In this document: positions 16,777-25,098 of the stretch, in pieces
How positions within the stretch are numbered: position 1 is the stretch's first letter
Layout: every line of letters starts with the position of its first letter
DNA from: CAIYZT01 sp947461435
GTDB taxonomy: Bacteria > Pseudomonadota > Alphaproteobacteria > Rhodobacterales > Rhodobacteraceae
NCBI GenBank assembly: GCA_965284435.1
Contig: OZ260083.1
Coordinates: 1,302,001-1,366,000 of the forward strand
DNA length: 64,000 nucleotides
Direction of reading: 5' to 3'
The notes under the pieces: generated by a model
The model's database searches: none
Seen by the model: the letters and a program-made list of their open reading frames with translations, nothing else
Told to the model about the DNA's origin: nothing
Made by a program: the position numbers and the translations under genes

Positions 16777-17640
16777 TCAAGATTGCCCGCGCGGCGTCAC
16801 GGTAATCACAGCCACCCCGCCCAGCACGATCAATCCGCCCACAAGTTGGCCCCAATGCGGCACCTCGGCCAAAAAGACGATGCCCCCCACGACGGAAAAG
16901 ATCGGAAGCAACAGCACAAAGGGCGCGACACGCCCCACGTCATGGCGCAGGATCAGGCTGTTCCAGATCAGATACCCGGCGCAGGTCATCATCAAACCCA
17001 GATACAACACCGCCGCCCAGATGCCGGGGCTTGCCGTGGACAGGGCGGCGATCTGACCCGTCTCAAACAGCGCCGAGACAACAAACAATTGCGGCGCGGC
17101 CAGCACCGCCAACCAGGCCGTCACCGACAGACTGGTCATGCCGCGCAGCCCCCGCAAGTTGACCTGCCCCAAGGCCCAGGTGGCCGCCCCTGCGATCAGC
17201 AGCAAAACCGAACCTCCCTCGCCCTCCATCCGGACCTGACCCGCAATCAGGGCCACCCCCACAAAGGCCACCGCAATCCCGATCCATTTGCGCGCCGTCG
17301 GCCGCTCGCCAAACAAAAGTGCGGCGAACAAGACCATGAAGGGCACTTCCAATTGTACGATCAGTGCGCCCAAGCCTGCATCCACCCCATCAATCCCGGT
17401 AAAGGTCAAGGAATAGGCCAGCGCCGCCCCCAGAAAGGAAATCCCCAAAAGTCGGGGCAATTGCCCGGCCAAGGGCCCGGTGAACCAAAAAAGCACCCCC
17501 GCCGCCACGCTATAGCGCAGGGCCATCAGAAAGATCGGTGGGAAATGCCCCATGGCCCCCTTGGCCACCACATATCCCATCCCCCACAGCGCCGTCACCA
17601 GCAGGGCAAGGGCCATGTCACGCGGGGGAAGCTGGGTCAT
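16777..17640 (-). CDS. EamA-family (DMT) permease
   Basis: This 287-residue integral membrane protein has about ten hydrophobic helices in two homologous EamA repeats, the pattern of drug/metabolite transporters. The start at 17640 begins 'MTQLPPRDMALALLVTALWG' where the first membrane helix lies; the longer frame to 17748 is Arg-rich and not membrane-like. It is on the same strand as the kinase and PLP enzyme with a 64-base gap, so it may move their amino-compound substrate. Direction and substrate are not visible in sequence. Confidence 0.82.
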   Translation of the reverse strand: MTQLPPRDMALALLVTALWGMGYVVAKGAMGHFPPIFLMALRYSVAAGVLFWFTGPLAGQLPRLLGISFLGAALAYSLTFTGIDGVDAGLGALIVQLEVPFMVLFAALLFGERPTARKWIGIAVAFVGVALIAGQVRMEGEGGSVLLLIAGAATWALGQVNLRGLRGMTSLSVTAWLAVLAAPQLFVVSALFETGQIAALSTASPGIWAAVLYLGLMMTCAGYLIWNSLILRHDVGRVAPFVLLLPIFSVVGGIVFLAEVPHWGQLVGGLIVLGGVAVITVTPRGQS

Positions 17641-17816
17641 GATCGGCTTTCTGGTTGTGCCCGTGCAGGCTATCCACCTTGCGCGCCCAAATCCGCCCCC
17701 CCCGCGACGCGCAAAGGCCGCCGCGCGACATGCTGCGCGGCCGCGCATCGGGTCAGGGTTTGACAGAAGGGGTCTTTTCAGAGGACGACTGGCAGATCTG
17801 AACAGGGGGCGCGGAT

Positions 17817-18584
17817 ATGGATATGGGATTGGCCGGTCAGGTCATCGTCATCACAGGCGCGGCCAGTGGCATCGGTCGGGCCTGCGCGCTGTGCGCCTTG
17901 GCCGAAGGCGCCGATCATCTTGTGCTGACCGACCGCAACCCGGCGGGTCTGGCACAGGTCGCAGCGCAGGTTCCCTGTGCTTCGGTTCTGGCCGATCTGG
18001 CCGATCCTGCCGCCGCCCGATCGGTGATCACCGCGGCCATCGCCCGCTTTGGCCGCGTGGACGGGCTGATCAACGCGGCCGGGCTGACAACGCGCGGCTC
18101 TGTCGCCACGGGCTCGATTGAGGTTTGGGACAGCCTTTTTGATGTGAACGCCCGCGCGCCCTTTGTTCTGATGCAGGCCGCCATGGCCGACATGCTGGCG
18201 CGCAAATCTGCCGGTTCGATCGTCAATATCCTGTCGATGAACGCCCATTGCGGCGCGCCCGATTTGGGCATCTATGCCGCCACAAAGGGCGCGATGGCCA
18301 CGTTGACGCGCAATGCCGCCTCGGCCCATATGGCCGATCGGATCCGCGTCAACGGCATCCATCTGGGCTGGGTGCCGACCGAATCCGAAGATCACATGCA
18401 GGCGCAGGTTCTGGGGTTGGGCGCAGACTGGCAGGCCCGCCAAGCCGCCCGCATGCCGCTGGGCCGCATGGTCAGCGCCACCGAGGCCGCGCGCCTTGCG
18501 ATTTATCTGCTGGGTCAGGCCTCTGTCCCGATGAGTGGCGCCTTGGTCGACCTTGAACAATATGTGGCCGGGGCCATCGGATAA
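17817..18584 (+). CDS. Short-chain dehydrogenase/reductase (SDR)
   Basis: This classical SDR of 255 residues shows the cofactor motif TGAASGIG (about residues 14-21), the NAAG structural motif, the catalytic serine in NILSMNAH, and Y-x3-K in 'GIYAATKGAMAT'. An aspartate after the second strand (VLTDRN) suggests NAD(H) rather than NADP(H). It is the first gene of the carbohydrate locus and is followed 10 bases later by the RpiR-type regulator gene. Oxidation of a sugar or polyol hydroxyl is the likely role. Confidence 0.8.
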   Translation: MDMGLAGQVIVITGAASGIGRACALCALAEGADHLVLTDRNPAGLAQVAAQVPCASVLADLADPAAARSVITAAIARFGRVDGLINAAGLTTRGSVATGSIEVWDSLFDVNARAPFVLMQAAMADMLARKSAGSIVNILSMNAHCGAPDLGIYAATKGAMATLTRNAASAHMADRIRVNGIHLGWVPTESEDHMQAQVLGLGADWQARQAARMPLGRMVSATEAARLAIYLLGQASVPMSGALVDLEQYVAGAIG

Positions 18585-18594
18585 GGCGATCACC

Positions 18595-19476
18595 ATGGAA
18601 ACCCATCACACCCCCCCCAAGGCCGAGGCGATCCGCGACTACGAAGGTCTGCGCGCCGCGCTCGTCGCGCGGCAGGATCAACTGAGCCGACGGTTGGCGC
18701 AGGTTGCCCGCTTTTGCCTGAACCACCCCGAAGAGGTGGCGATCAACACGCTCGTCCGGTTGGCGGCCTTGGCTCAGGTGCCGCCCGCCACGATCACCCG
18801 CTTTGCCAAAGAGCTTGGATTTCCCGGCTTTGCCGAATTGCAAACCGTGTTCCGCGAACGGCTTTTGGGGCCGCGTCTGCCCTATGCCCAGCGGATGGCC
18901 GACCAAAAGGACAGCGCTGACATTGCCGATGCCGATCTGGCGCAACCGGCCAAAGTCTTTGGCGGCTTCGTTCAGGCGGCGGTCAGCTCGCTTTTGCGCA
19001 TCGAACAGTCGTTGGATCTGGCGGTTCTGTCCAACTTCGTCGAAACGCTTGCTGCCTGCGACGTGGTGCATGTGGCCGCCGCGCGCGGCGCTTTTGGCAT
19101 TGGGGCCTATTGCGTTTACGGGCTGTCCAGCATCGGCAAACGCGCGCATCTGATCGACAATCTGGGCGCAATGCGCGCGGCGCAGGTTGGCGCGGTTGGC
19201 CCAAAAGATGTGGTTTTGGTGATCACCTTTGATGATTACACCCCCGAAACCATCGAAGTGGCCCAGATCGCCAAGGAAAATGGTCTGCGGATTCTGGCCA
19301 TCACCGACAATGCCCTCAGCCCTGTGGCCTCGCTCGCCCAGCAGGTTCTTTACGTCACCGAGGCGCGCCTTGGCCATTTTCGCTCTCAGGTTCCAGCCAT
19401 GGTCGTGTGCCAATCGGTCATCGTCAGCCTCGGGCGGCGGATGGCCCTGGCCGACGGCCTGAATGAAATGAAATAA
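18595..19476 (+). CDS. RpiR/MurR-family transcriptional regulator with SIS domain
   Basis: The 293-residue protein has an N-terminal HTH_6 domain (about residues 15-95; 'LARLAQVPPATITRFAKELGF'-like helix-turn-helix, read here as LAALAQVPPATITRFAKELG) and a C-terminal SIS sugar-phosphate-binding domain (about 125-265) with the 'VLVITFDDYTPETIEVAQIA' strand-loop. Such proteins sense phosphorylated sugars and usually control adjacent catabolic genes. It is placed between the SDR and the rest of the locus, and inverted repeats lie just after its stop. The start at 18595 follows the SDR stop; the longer frame from 18535 overlaps that gene. Confidence 0.85.
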   Translation: METHHTPPKAEAIRDYEGLRAALVARQDQLSRRLAQVARFCLNHPEEVAINTLVRLAALAQVPPATITRFAKELGFPGFAELQTVFRERLLGPRLPYAQRMADQKDSADIADADLAQPAKVFGGFVQAAVSSLLRIEQSLDLAVLSNFVETLAACDVVHVAAARGAFGIGAYCVYGLSSIGKRAHLIDNLGAMRAAQVGAVGPKDVVLVITFDDYTPETIEVAQIAKENGLRILAITDNALSPVASLAQQVLYVTEARLGHFRSQVPAMVVCQSVIVSLGRRMALADGLNEMK

Positions 19477-19514
19477 TCACAAATGAAAAAATGAAAAAGT
19501 GATTGCAAAGAATC
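19475..19514. promoter_or_regulatory. Candidate operator upstream of the sugar-catabolic operon
   Basis: AATCAC (19475-19480) and GTGATT (19499-19504) form an inverted repeat with an 18-base A-rich spacer that contains two ATGAAAAA copies. An overlapping GATT-N6-AATC dyad lies at 19501-19514. The segment begins at the regulator's stop and precedes the next gene by about 50 bases. Binding by the RpiR-type protein is inferred. Confidence 0.4.
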
Positions 19515-19566
19515 GCTTGGCAGCCGAACATCGCCGTTGATGCGTCACGCCTCGGGGAGGAGAGCA

Positions 19567-20295
19567 GTGCACAGTTCCTGCGATTTTCGCTTTGATGACG
19601 CGCGCGTATTGGTCGTTGGTGCCAGCCGCGCGGGCATTGGGGCCGCCATTGCCCGGGCCTTTTTGGCCTCAGGCGCTTTGGTGTCCATCACCGGGGCCGA
19701 AAGCGAACCTGCCGAAGAAGATCGGGGACGTTTTGACTATACCCAGCTTGACGTCACCGACCCCGAGGCGGTCAGCGCCATGGCCGCGCGCACCCAAAGG
19801 CTGGATATTCTGGTCAATTGTGCCGCCATCACGTCGCGCGGCGAAGAAATGGCACCCGCCTTTTTCGAACGCGTGGTCAATGTGAACCTGCACGGCACCT
19901 TCCGCATGGCCGAGGCCTTTTTTCCCCAACTGAAGGCGGCCAAGGGCGTGTTGATCAACATCGCCTCCATGTATGCCAGTTTTGGCAGCCCGCGAAACCC
20001 GGCCTATGGCGCCTCCAAGGCGGCGGTTGCGCAGCTGACCAAATCGCTGGCCATCGCTTGGGCACCCGACGGGATCCGGGTCAATGCCGTGGCCCCGGGG
20101 TTTATCGTCACCGAACAATCCGCCCGCAGCCGCACCGACCCGGTCCATGTTGCCAATGTCTCGGCCCGCACGCCCATGGGCCGCTGGGGCCAACCCGACG
20201 ACATCGCGGCCCCGGTCTTGTTCTTGTGCTCCCAAGCGGCCGGGTTCATGACGGGCACTTGTCTGGCCATCGACGGGGGATATTCCGTTGTCTGA
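19567..20295 (+). CDS. Short-chain dehydrogenase/reductase (SDR)
   Basis: The second SDR of the locus has 242 residues with a variant cofactor loop VGASRAGIG, an NCAA motif in place of NNAG, a serine in INIASMYASFG, Y-x3-K in AYGASKAAVAQ, and a C-terminal TGTCLAIDGGYSVV end typical of sugar and 3-oxoacyl-type SDRs. The GTG at 19567 is chosen because GGGAGGAGAGCA lies immediately before it; ATG codons at 19537/19540 have no such site. It overlaps the following oxidoreductase gene by 8 bases. Confidence 0.8.
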   Translation: MHSSCDFRFDDARVLVVGASRAGIGAAIARAFLASGALVSITGAESEPAEEDRGRFDYTQLDVTDPEAVSAMAARTQRLDILVNCAAITSRGEEMAPAFFERVVNVNLHGTFRMAEAFFPQLKAAKGVLINIASMYASFGSPRNPAYGASKAAVAQLTKSLAIAWAPDGIRVNAVAPGFIVTEQSARSRTDPVHVANVSARTPMGRWGQPDDIAAPVLFLCSQAAGFMTGTCLAIDGGYSVV

Positions 20296-21460
20296 CCTTG
20301 CCCAAATCGGGGCGGCCGTGATTGGCACGGGCTTTATCGGCACCGTCCATCTGGGCGCGCTGCGCCGATTGGGCGTGCGCGTCACCGGGGTTCTGGGCTC
20401 TACTGCGGCGCGCGGCGCCGAACGGGCCGCCACCTTGGGCGCGCCGCGCAGCTATGCTTCTTTGGACGAGGTTTTGGCCGATCCGGCCGTGCAGGTGGTG
20501 CATGTCACCTCGCCCAACCACGCCCATTATCCGCAGGTCAAACAAATCCTCGCCGCCGGGCGCCACGTGGTCTGCGAAAAGCCTTTGGCCATGACATCGG
20601 CCCAATCGGCCGAAATGGTGGCTTTGGCTGCCCAGTCGGGGAAAGTCGCGGCGGTTTGCTATAACACGCGGTTCTACCCGCTGAACCAGCATGCCCAGCA
20701 GATGGTGGCCAGCGCAGATCTGGGCGCGCTTCGGCTTGTGACGGGTCATTATCATCAAGATTGGCTGGCCAAATCCACCGATTGGAACTGGCGGCTTGAG
20801 GCCGATCAGGGCGGCCTTTTGCGGTCTGTCGGCGATATCGGCACCCATTGGTTCGACCTTGTGCAATTTGTCACCGGACAAAAGATCACCGCGGTTCTGG
20901 CCGATTTGGCCACCTTTGTGCCGGAACGGCGCAAACCGCTGGGCCCGGTGGAAACCTTTTCCGCCGCCGCCGGCGCAAGCGAGCCGCGCCAGATCACCAC
21001 CGATGATGCCGCGATGATCCTGCTGCGCTTTGACGGCGGGGCGCGCGGCGCGATGACCACCTCGCAAATCTCTCATGGCCGCAAGAATGACATGACTTGG
21101 GAACTTGCCGGGGCCAAAGGCTCTGCCGCTTGGTCGTCAGAGTCGCCCGATCAGCTTTGGCTGGGTCACCAGACCGCGCCCAACCAGATCTTGCAGCGCG
21201 ATCCGGGCCTGATGAACAGGGCCGGCGCTGCCGCTGCAAGCCTGCCCGGCGGGCATGTCGAAGGCTTTGCCGATACCTTTCACGCCCTGTTCCGCGCGAT
21301 TTACGCCGATATCGCCGCCGCAGCGCCCAGTGCCGCCGCAGCGCCCCGTGCCGCCGCCCCCTATGCCAGCTTTGCCGAAGGCCATGCCGAAATGCTGCTG
21401 TGCGATGCTGTCTTGCGCAGCGCCGCCTTGGGCACTTGGGCACAGGTCGCCCCGACATGA
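20288..21460 (+). CDS. Gfo/Idh/MocA-family oxidoreductase (1 of 4)
   Basis: The 390-residue NAD(P)-dependent dehydrogenase has the N-terminal GTGFIGTVH dinucleotide-binding loop and the family EKP motif in 'HVVCEKPLAM', with a catalytic His/Asp region around 'DIGTHWFDLVQFVTG'. A Gly/Ala/Pro-rich stretch occurs near residue 335-360. The start is TTG and lies inside the end of the upstream SDR gene. Members act on inositols, 1,5-anhydro sugars or glycosides. The specific substrate is unknown. Confidence 0.8.
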   Translation: MSDLAQIGAAVIGTGFIGTVHLGALRRLGVRVTGVLGSTAARGAERAATLGAPRSYASLDEVLADPAVQVVHVTSPNHAHYPQVKQILAAGRHVVCEKPLAMTSAQSAEMVALAAQSGKVAAVCYNTRFYPLNQHAQQMVASADLGALRLVTGHYHQDWLAKSTDWNWRLEADQGGLLRSVGDIGTHWFDLVQFVTGQKITAVLADLATFVPERRKPLGPVETFSAAAGASEPRQITTDDAAMILLRFDGGARGAMTTSQISHGRKNDMTWELAGAKGSAAWSSESPDQLWLGHQTAPNQILQRDPGLMNRAGAAAASLPGGHVEGFADTFHALFRAIYADIAAAAPSAAAAPRAAAPYASFAEGHAEMLLCDAVLRSAALGTWAQVAPT

Positions 21461-21473
21461 AGGAACACCGCGC

Positions 21474-22388
21474 ATGAAACTGGGTATCCTGACCGCCCCC
21501 TTTGCAGATCAGACCTTGGCCGAGGTGGCCGATTGGGCCGCCAGCGCGGGGTTCAAGGCGCTTGAAATTGCCTGCTGGCCGGCCTCTGGCACCCAGACGC
21601 GCCGCTATGCCGGCACCTGTCACATCGATGTGACAGATCTGTCCGATGCCAAGGCCCAAGAGATTTTGGCCATGCTGGCCGCCAAGGGCCTGTCCATCTC
21701 TGGCCTTGGCTATTATCCCAACCCGCTGCACTCAGATGCAGATCACCGCAAGGCCGTGATCGCCCATCTTCGCCACGTCATTACGGCCGCTGCAAAACTG
21801 GGCGTCCGCGTCGTGAACACCTTTGTTGGCGGCGATCGCAGCCTGACGCTGGATCAAAATTGGACCCGCGCCCAAACCCTGTTCCCCGACATCATCGCCC
21901 ATGCGCGCGATCACGGCGTCACGCTGGCCTTTGAAAACTGCCCGATGATCTTTTCGCACGATGAATGGCCCGGCGGGCACAACATCGCCTATGCGCCCCG
22001 GATTTGGCGGCGCATCTTCGCGGAATGGGGCGACGGCGTGGGCATGAACTTTGACCCCTCGCACCTGATCTGGCAGATGATCGACATCCCCCGCTTTATC
22101 GCCGAATTCGGGCCGCGCATGGTGCATGTCCATGCCAAGGATCTGATGATTGACCGCGACGGGTTGTATGAAAATGGGGTAATGTCGCTGGGAATGGGCT
22201 GGCAGGTGCCGCGCATGCCCGGCCTAGGAGACGTGGATTGGCCCGCGTTTTTCGCGGGTCTTTATCGGGCAGGTTATGACGGCCCGATCATCATCGAACA
22301 CGAAGACCGCGTGTTCGAGGGGACGAATGAAAAGGTCAAACGCGGATTTTTGTTGGCTCGCAATGTGTTGCAGCCATTTATCACCTGA
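21474..22388 (+). CDS. Sugar phosphate isomerase/epimerase-type TIM-barrel protein
   Basis: This 304-residue protein belongs to the xylose-isomerase-like TIM-barrel superfamily (AP endonuclease 2 fold; IolE, IolH, DTE, LgdB-like). The four expected metal ligands can be read in LAFENCP (Glu), GMNFDPSHL (Asp/His), MVHVHAKD (His) and IIIEHED (Glu). Expected roles include epimerisation, isomerisation or elimination of a keto-sugar made by the neighbouring dehydrogenases. AAGGA precedes the ATG at 21474 by about 9 bases; the frame open from 21255 overlaps the preceding gene. Confidence 0.8.
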   Translation: MKLGILTAPFADQTLAEVADWAASAGFKALEIACWPASGTQTRRYAGTCHIDVTDLSDAKAQEILAMLAAKGLSISGLGYYPNPLHSDADHRKAVIAHLRHVITAAAKLGVRVVNTFVGGDRSLTLDQNWTRAQTLFPDIIAHARDHGVTLAFENCPMIFSHDEWPGGHNIAYAPRIWRRIFAEWGDGVGMNFDPSHLIWQMIDIPRFIAEFGPRMVHVHAKDLMIDRDGLYENGVMSLGMGWQVPRMPGLGDVDWPAFFAGLYRAGYDGPIIIEHEDRVFEGTNEKVKRGFLLARNVLQPFIT

Positions 22389-22429
22389 AACGACGCCAAT
22401 ACGAAACAACCTGTCTGGGAGGACGACGC

Positions 22430-23455
22430 ATGAAGAAACTCTTGACCGCAACCGCAACCCTGGGTCTGGCCTTTGGCCTTGCCGGGGCGGCACAGGCCGA
22501 AGGCTACAAGATCGGCATTTCCAACACCGTGCAGGGCAATGGCTGGCGCGAGGAAATGGTCTGCGCCATGAAGGCGCAGGCTTTGGTCTCGGGCAAAGTG
22601 GAAAGCCTGAACATCGCACACCGCAACACCGATGCGGCCGGCCAACTTGAAGACATGCGCAACCTGATTCAGGCCGGCGTCAACGCCATCGTCGTGAACC
22701 CGGCCAATGCGGACGGCATCAATGCCGCAATCAAGGAAGCCACCGATGCCGGCATCGTTGTGGTCGCTGTCGATCAGGCTGTTACCGAACCTTCGGCCTA
22801 TATCCTGTCCAACAACCAGGAACAGTATGCCTATCTGGGCGCAAAGTGGTTGTTCGAAACCATGGGTGGCAAGGGCGCAGTGGTGTACATGCGCGGCGCA
22901 GCAGGCGCAGGCGCCGACAATGACCGCGATGCCGGTTTCAAGCGTGCTTTGGCCGAATTCCCCGAAGTCACCGTGGCGCAGGAAACCTTCACCGGCTGGC
23001 AGCAGGATCAGGGCAAGCAGCAAATCCTTGATTTCATTGCCACCGGCGTTCCCTTTGAAGGGATCTGGACCTCGGGCATCGACAATGTGATCGTGGACGC
23101 TTTGGTCGAATCTGGCGCACCGCTTGTGCCGGTCGTAGGCGCGGACAACGCGGGCTTCGTCGGACAGCTTGCCAACACCCCCGGTCTTGTCGGTGCCGCC
23201 GTGACCAACCCCGGTTCGGTTGGCGGTGCGGGCGTGGCCTTGGCCATTCAGATCCTCGATGGGCAAAAGCCAGCCTCCAACACCGTTCTGGTCGACCCCT
23301 CGCTGTGGGCCAACAACGCGGACGACGGCAAGGCACAGATCGCCGCCGCCCAAAACCCGAGCCTTGATCCGGAATGGCCCGTCTCGGTGTCCATCCCCGG
23401 CTGGACCACCTATTCGATGGACCAGATCATCGCTTGCAAAGGACCGGGCGAATAA
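22430..23455 (+). CDS. Sugar ABC transporter substrate-binding protein (RbsB-like)
   Basis: The 341-residue periplasmic binding protein has a clear Sec signal (MKKLLTATATLGLAFGLAGA, cleavage after AQA near residue 23) and a type I periplasmic binding fold of the ribose/galactose group. Supporting patterns are 'MRNLIQAGVNAIVVNPANAD' and a DNDRDAGFKRAL hinge helix. It is encoded just before the ATPase and two permeases. A strong hairpin follows its stop, so more receptor than ATPase is likely to be made. Confidence 0.87.
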   Translation: MKKLLTATATLGLAFGLAGAAQAEGYKIGISNTVQGNGWREEMVCAMKAQALVSGKVESLNIAHRNTDAAGQLEDMRNLIQAGVNAIVVNPANADGINAAIKEATDAGIVVVAVDQAVTEPSAYILSNNQEQYAYLGAKWLFETMGGKGAVVYMRGAAGAGADNDRDAGFKRALAEFPEVTVAQETFTGWQQDQGKQQILDFIATGVPFEGIWTSGIDNVIVDALVESGAPLVPVVGADNAGFVGQLANTPGLVGAAVTNPGSVGGAGVALAIQILDGQKPASNTVLVDPSLWANNADDGKAQIAAAQNPSLDPEWPVSVSIPGWTTYSMDQIIACKGPGE

Positions 23456-23480
23456 GTCTTTGATCTGAAAACCTGATCTG

Positions 23481-23512
23481 ATCGTGGCCCCCCGGCTTGC
23501 GGGGGCCACGAT
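23481..23512 (+). terminator. Intercistronic hairpin after the sugar-binding protein gene
   Basis: A perfect 12-bp stem (23481-23492 with 23501-23512) and an 8-base loop lie 25 bases after the stop. Only CTTTTG follows, so this is probably a partial terminator or mRNA-stabilising element. Confidence 0.7.
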
Positions 23513-23544
23513 CTTTTGTGTCTACCAAAGGACCGCCTTCGCCG

Positions 23545-25098
23545 ATGACCCAGATATTGCCCAGATCGCCCCTGCTGAACGCACAGGGTGTATCAAAGCG
23601 CTTTGGCGCGGTGGCCGCCTTGAAAGATGCCTCACTCTCCCTCGCCAAGGGTGAAATCGTGGCCCTGATGGGGGCCAATGGCGCGGGCAAATCGACGTTG
23701 GTCAAGATCCTGACGGGCGCGCTGCGCCACGATAACGGACAGATCCTGATCAAGGGTCAGGACCGCCGCATCGGCTCGCCCCGTGCCGCCCGCCGGGCGG
23801 GCTTGGTGCCCGTTTATCAGGAACCCTCGCTTATCCCCGATCTGGACGTGCGCGACAATCTGCGCCTTGGCGATACCCCGGTTGAACCCTTTATGCATTG
23901 GGTGTCTGAACTTGGCCTGCCAGATCTCAGGCTTGATGCCATGATCGGCCGTCTGCCTTTGGCCTCGCTGCGGATACTGGATCTGGCCCGCGCCATTGCC
24001 GCAGAGCCTGATGTTCTTTTGCTGGACGAGATGACCGCCGCCTTGCCCGCCGATCTGGTAGACCGCGTCTTGACCGTGGTGCGCGCGCAGGCCGATGCCG
24101 GGCGCTCGGTCATTTATATCTCGCACCGCTTTACCGAAATCTCGGCGCTGTGCGACCGCGCCACGGTGCTGCGCGATGGGGTCACCGTCGGGGATCTGCC
24201 GATCGAGCCGGGCATCGAAGAGCGGATTGTCGAGCTGATGTTGGGCGCGGGCGTGGCCAGCGCGGCGCAGTCCCGCGCGCCCAAGCCGCGCCCCGCCGGG
24301 CAAAAGCCGCGTCTGTCCGTGCGCGGGCTGGCCGCTGGGACAAAACTGACAGATGTTTCCTTCGATCTTCACGCAGGAGAGGTTCTGGGCGTTGTCGCCC
24401 TTGAAGGCCAAGGTCAGGACGAAGTGTTCGATGTTCTGGCCGGTGCGCGTAAATCCCTGCGCGGGACGGTTTTGGTCAAGGGCGAGCCGGCCCATTTTGC
24501 CCATCCCGCCGATGCCATCGCCAAAGGCCTGACCTTCGTTCCCGGTGACCGGGCGCATGCCCTGTTGATGCAACGCTCGGTCCGCGAAAACATCGCGCTG
24601 CCGCTGTTGGCCCGCCTGCGAAACTGGGGCCCCATCGCCATGGCGGCCGAGGCGGCGCGCGTTGGCGCCGCGATCGAACGCCTGCAAATCGATACCCGGG
24701 CGCAGGGCGAGGTGCGCCGACTGTCGGGCGGCAACCAGCAGAAGGTGACCATCGCCCGCTGGGTCGCCAAAGGGGTGGATACGGTCTTGTTGTTCGACCC
24801 CACCCGCGGCATCGATGTGCGCACCAAACGGCAGATCTACGATCTGGTGCGCGATCTGGCCGATCAGGGGGCGGCCGTGCTGTATTACACGTCCGAGTTG
24901 GCCGAAATCCGATTGGCCTGTGACCGCGCTATCGTGATTTTTGGCGGCCGCGTCGTCGATCAGATCGAGGCATCGGCGGCCAGCGACGCCCATCTTATGC
25001 GCGCGGCCTATGGCCTGACCGAAAAAGACAGGGTCGCCGAAAAAGACAGGGCCACCGAAAAAGACGGGGCCACCGAAAAAGACGGGGCCACAGCATGA
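23545..25098 (+). CDS. Sugar ABC transporter ATPase, RbsA-like with two domains
   Basis: The 517-residue ATPase has Walker A GANGAGKST in the first half and a normal degenerate P-loop in the second (ALEGQGQDEVF), as in RbsA/MglA. The second half keeps LSGGNQQKV and FDPTRGID. The first half has an unusual signature (LPLASLRILDLARA in place of LS-x-x-x-Q) and Walker B LLLDEMTAAL. The C-terminus ends in a repetitive charged tail, four (T/A)EKD(R/G)(V/A) units encoded by an 18-bp tandem repeat. Its stop overlaps the permease start by 4 bases. Confidence 0.87.
   Translation: MTQILPRSPLLNAQGVSKRFGAVAALKDASLSLAKGEIVALMGANGAGKSTLVKILTGALRHDNGQILIKGQDRRIGSPRAARRAGLVPVYQEPSLIPDLDVRDNLRLGDTPVEPFMHWVSELGLPDLRLDAMIGRLPLASLRILDLARAIAAEPDVLLLDEMTAALPADLVDRVLTVVRAQADAGRSVIYISHRFTEISALCDRATVLRDGVTVGDLPIEPGIEERIVELMLGAGVASAAQSRAPKPRPAGQKPRLSVRGLAAGTKLTDVSFDLHAGEVLGVVALEGQGQDEVFDVLAGARKSLRGTVLVKGEPAHFAHPADAIAKGLTFVPGDRAHALLMQRSVRENIALPLLARLRNWGPIAMAAEAARVGAAIERLQIDTRAQGEVRRLSGGNQQKVTIARWVAKGVDTVLLFDPTRGIDVRTKRQIYDLVRDLADQGAAVLYYTSELAEIRLACDRAIVIFGGRVVDQIEASAASDAHLMRAAYGLTEKDRVAEKDRATEKDGATEKDGATA
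25018..25089 (+). repeat. Four tandem 18-bp repeats encoding a charged C-terminal tail
   Basis: Units at 25018-25035, 25036-25053, 25054-25071 and 25072-25089 differ at only a few bases; the last two are identical. They keep frame and add 24 residues to the sugar ATPase. The array looks like recent slippage expansion. Confidence 0.9.
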
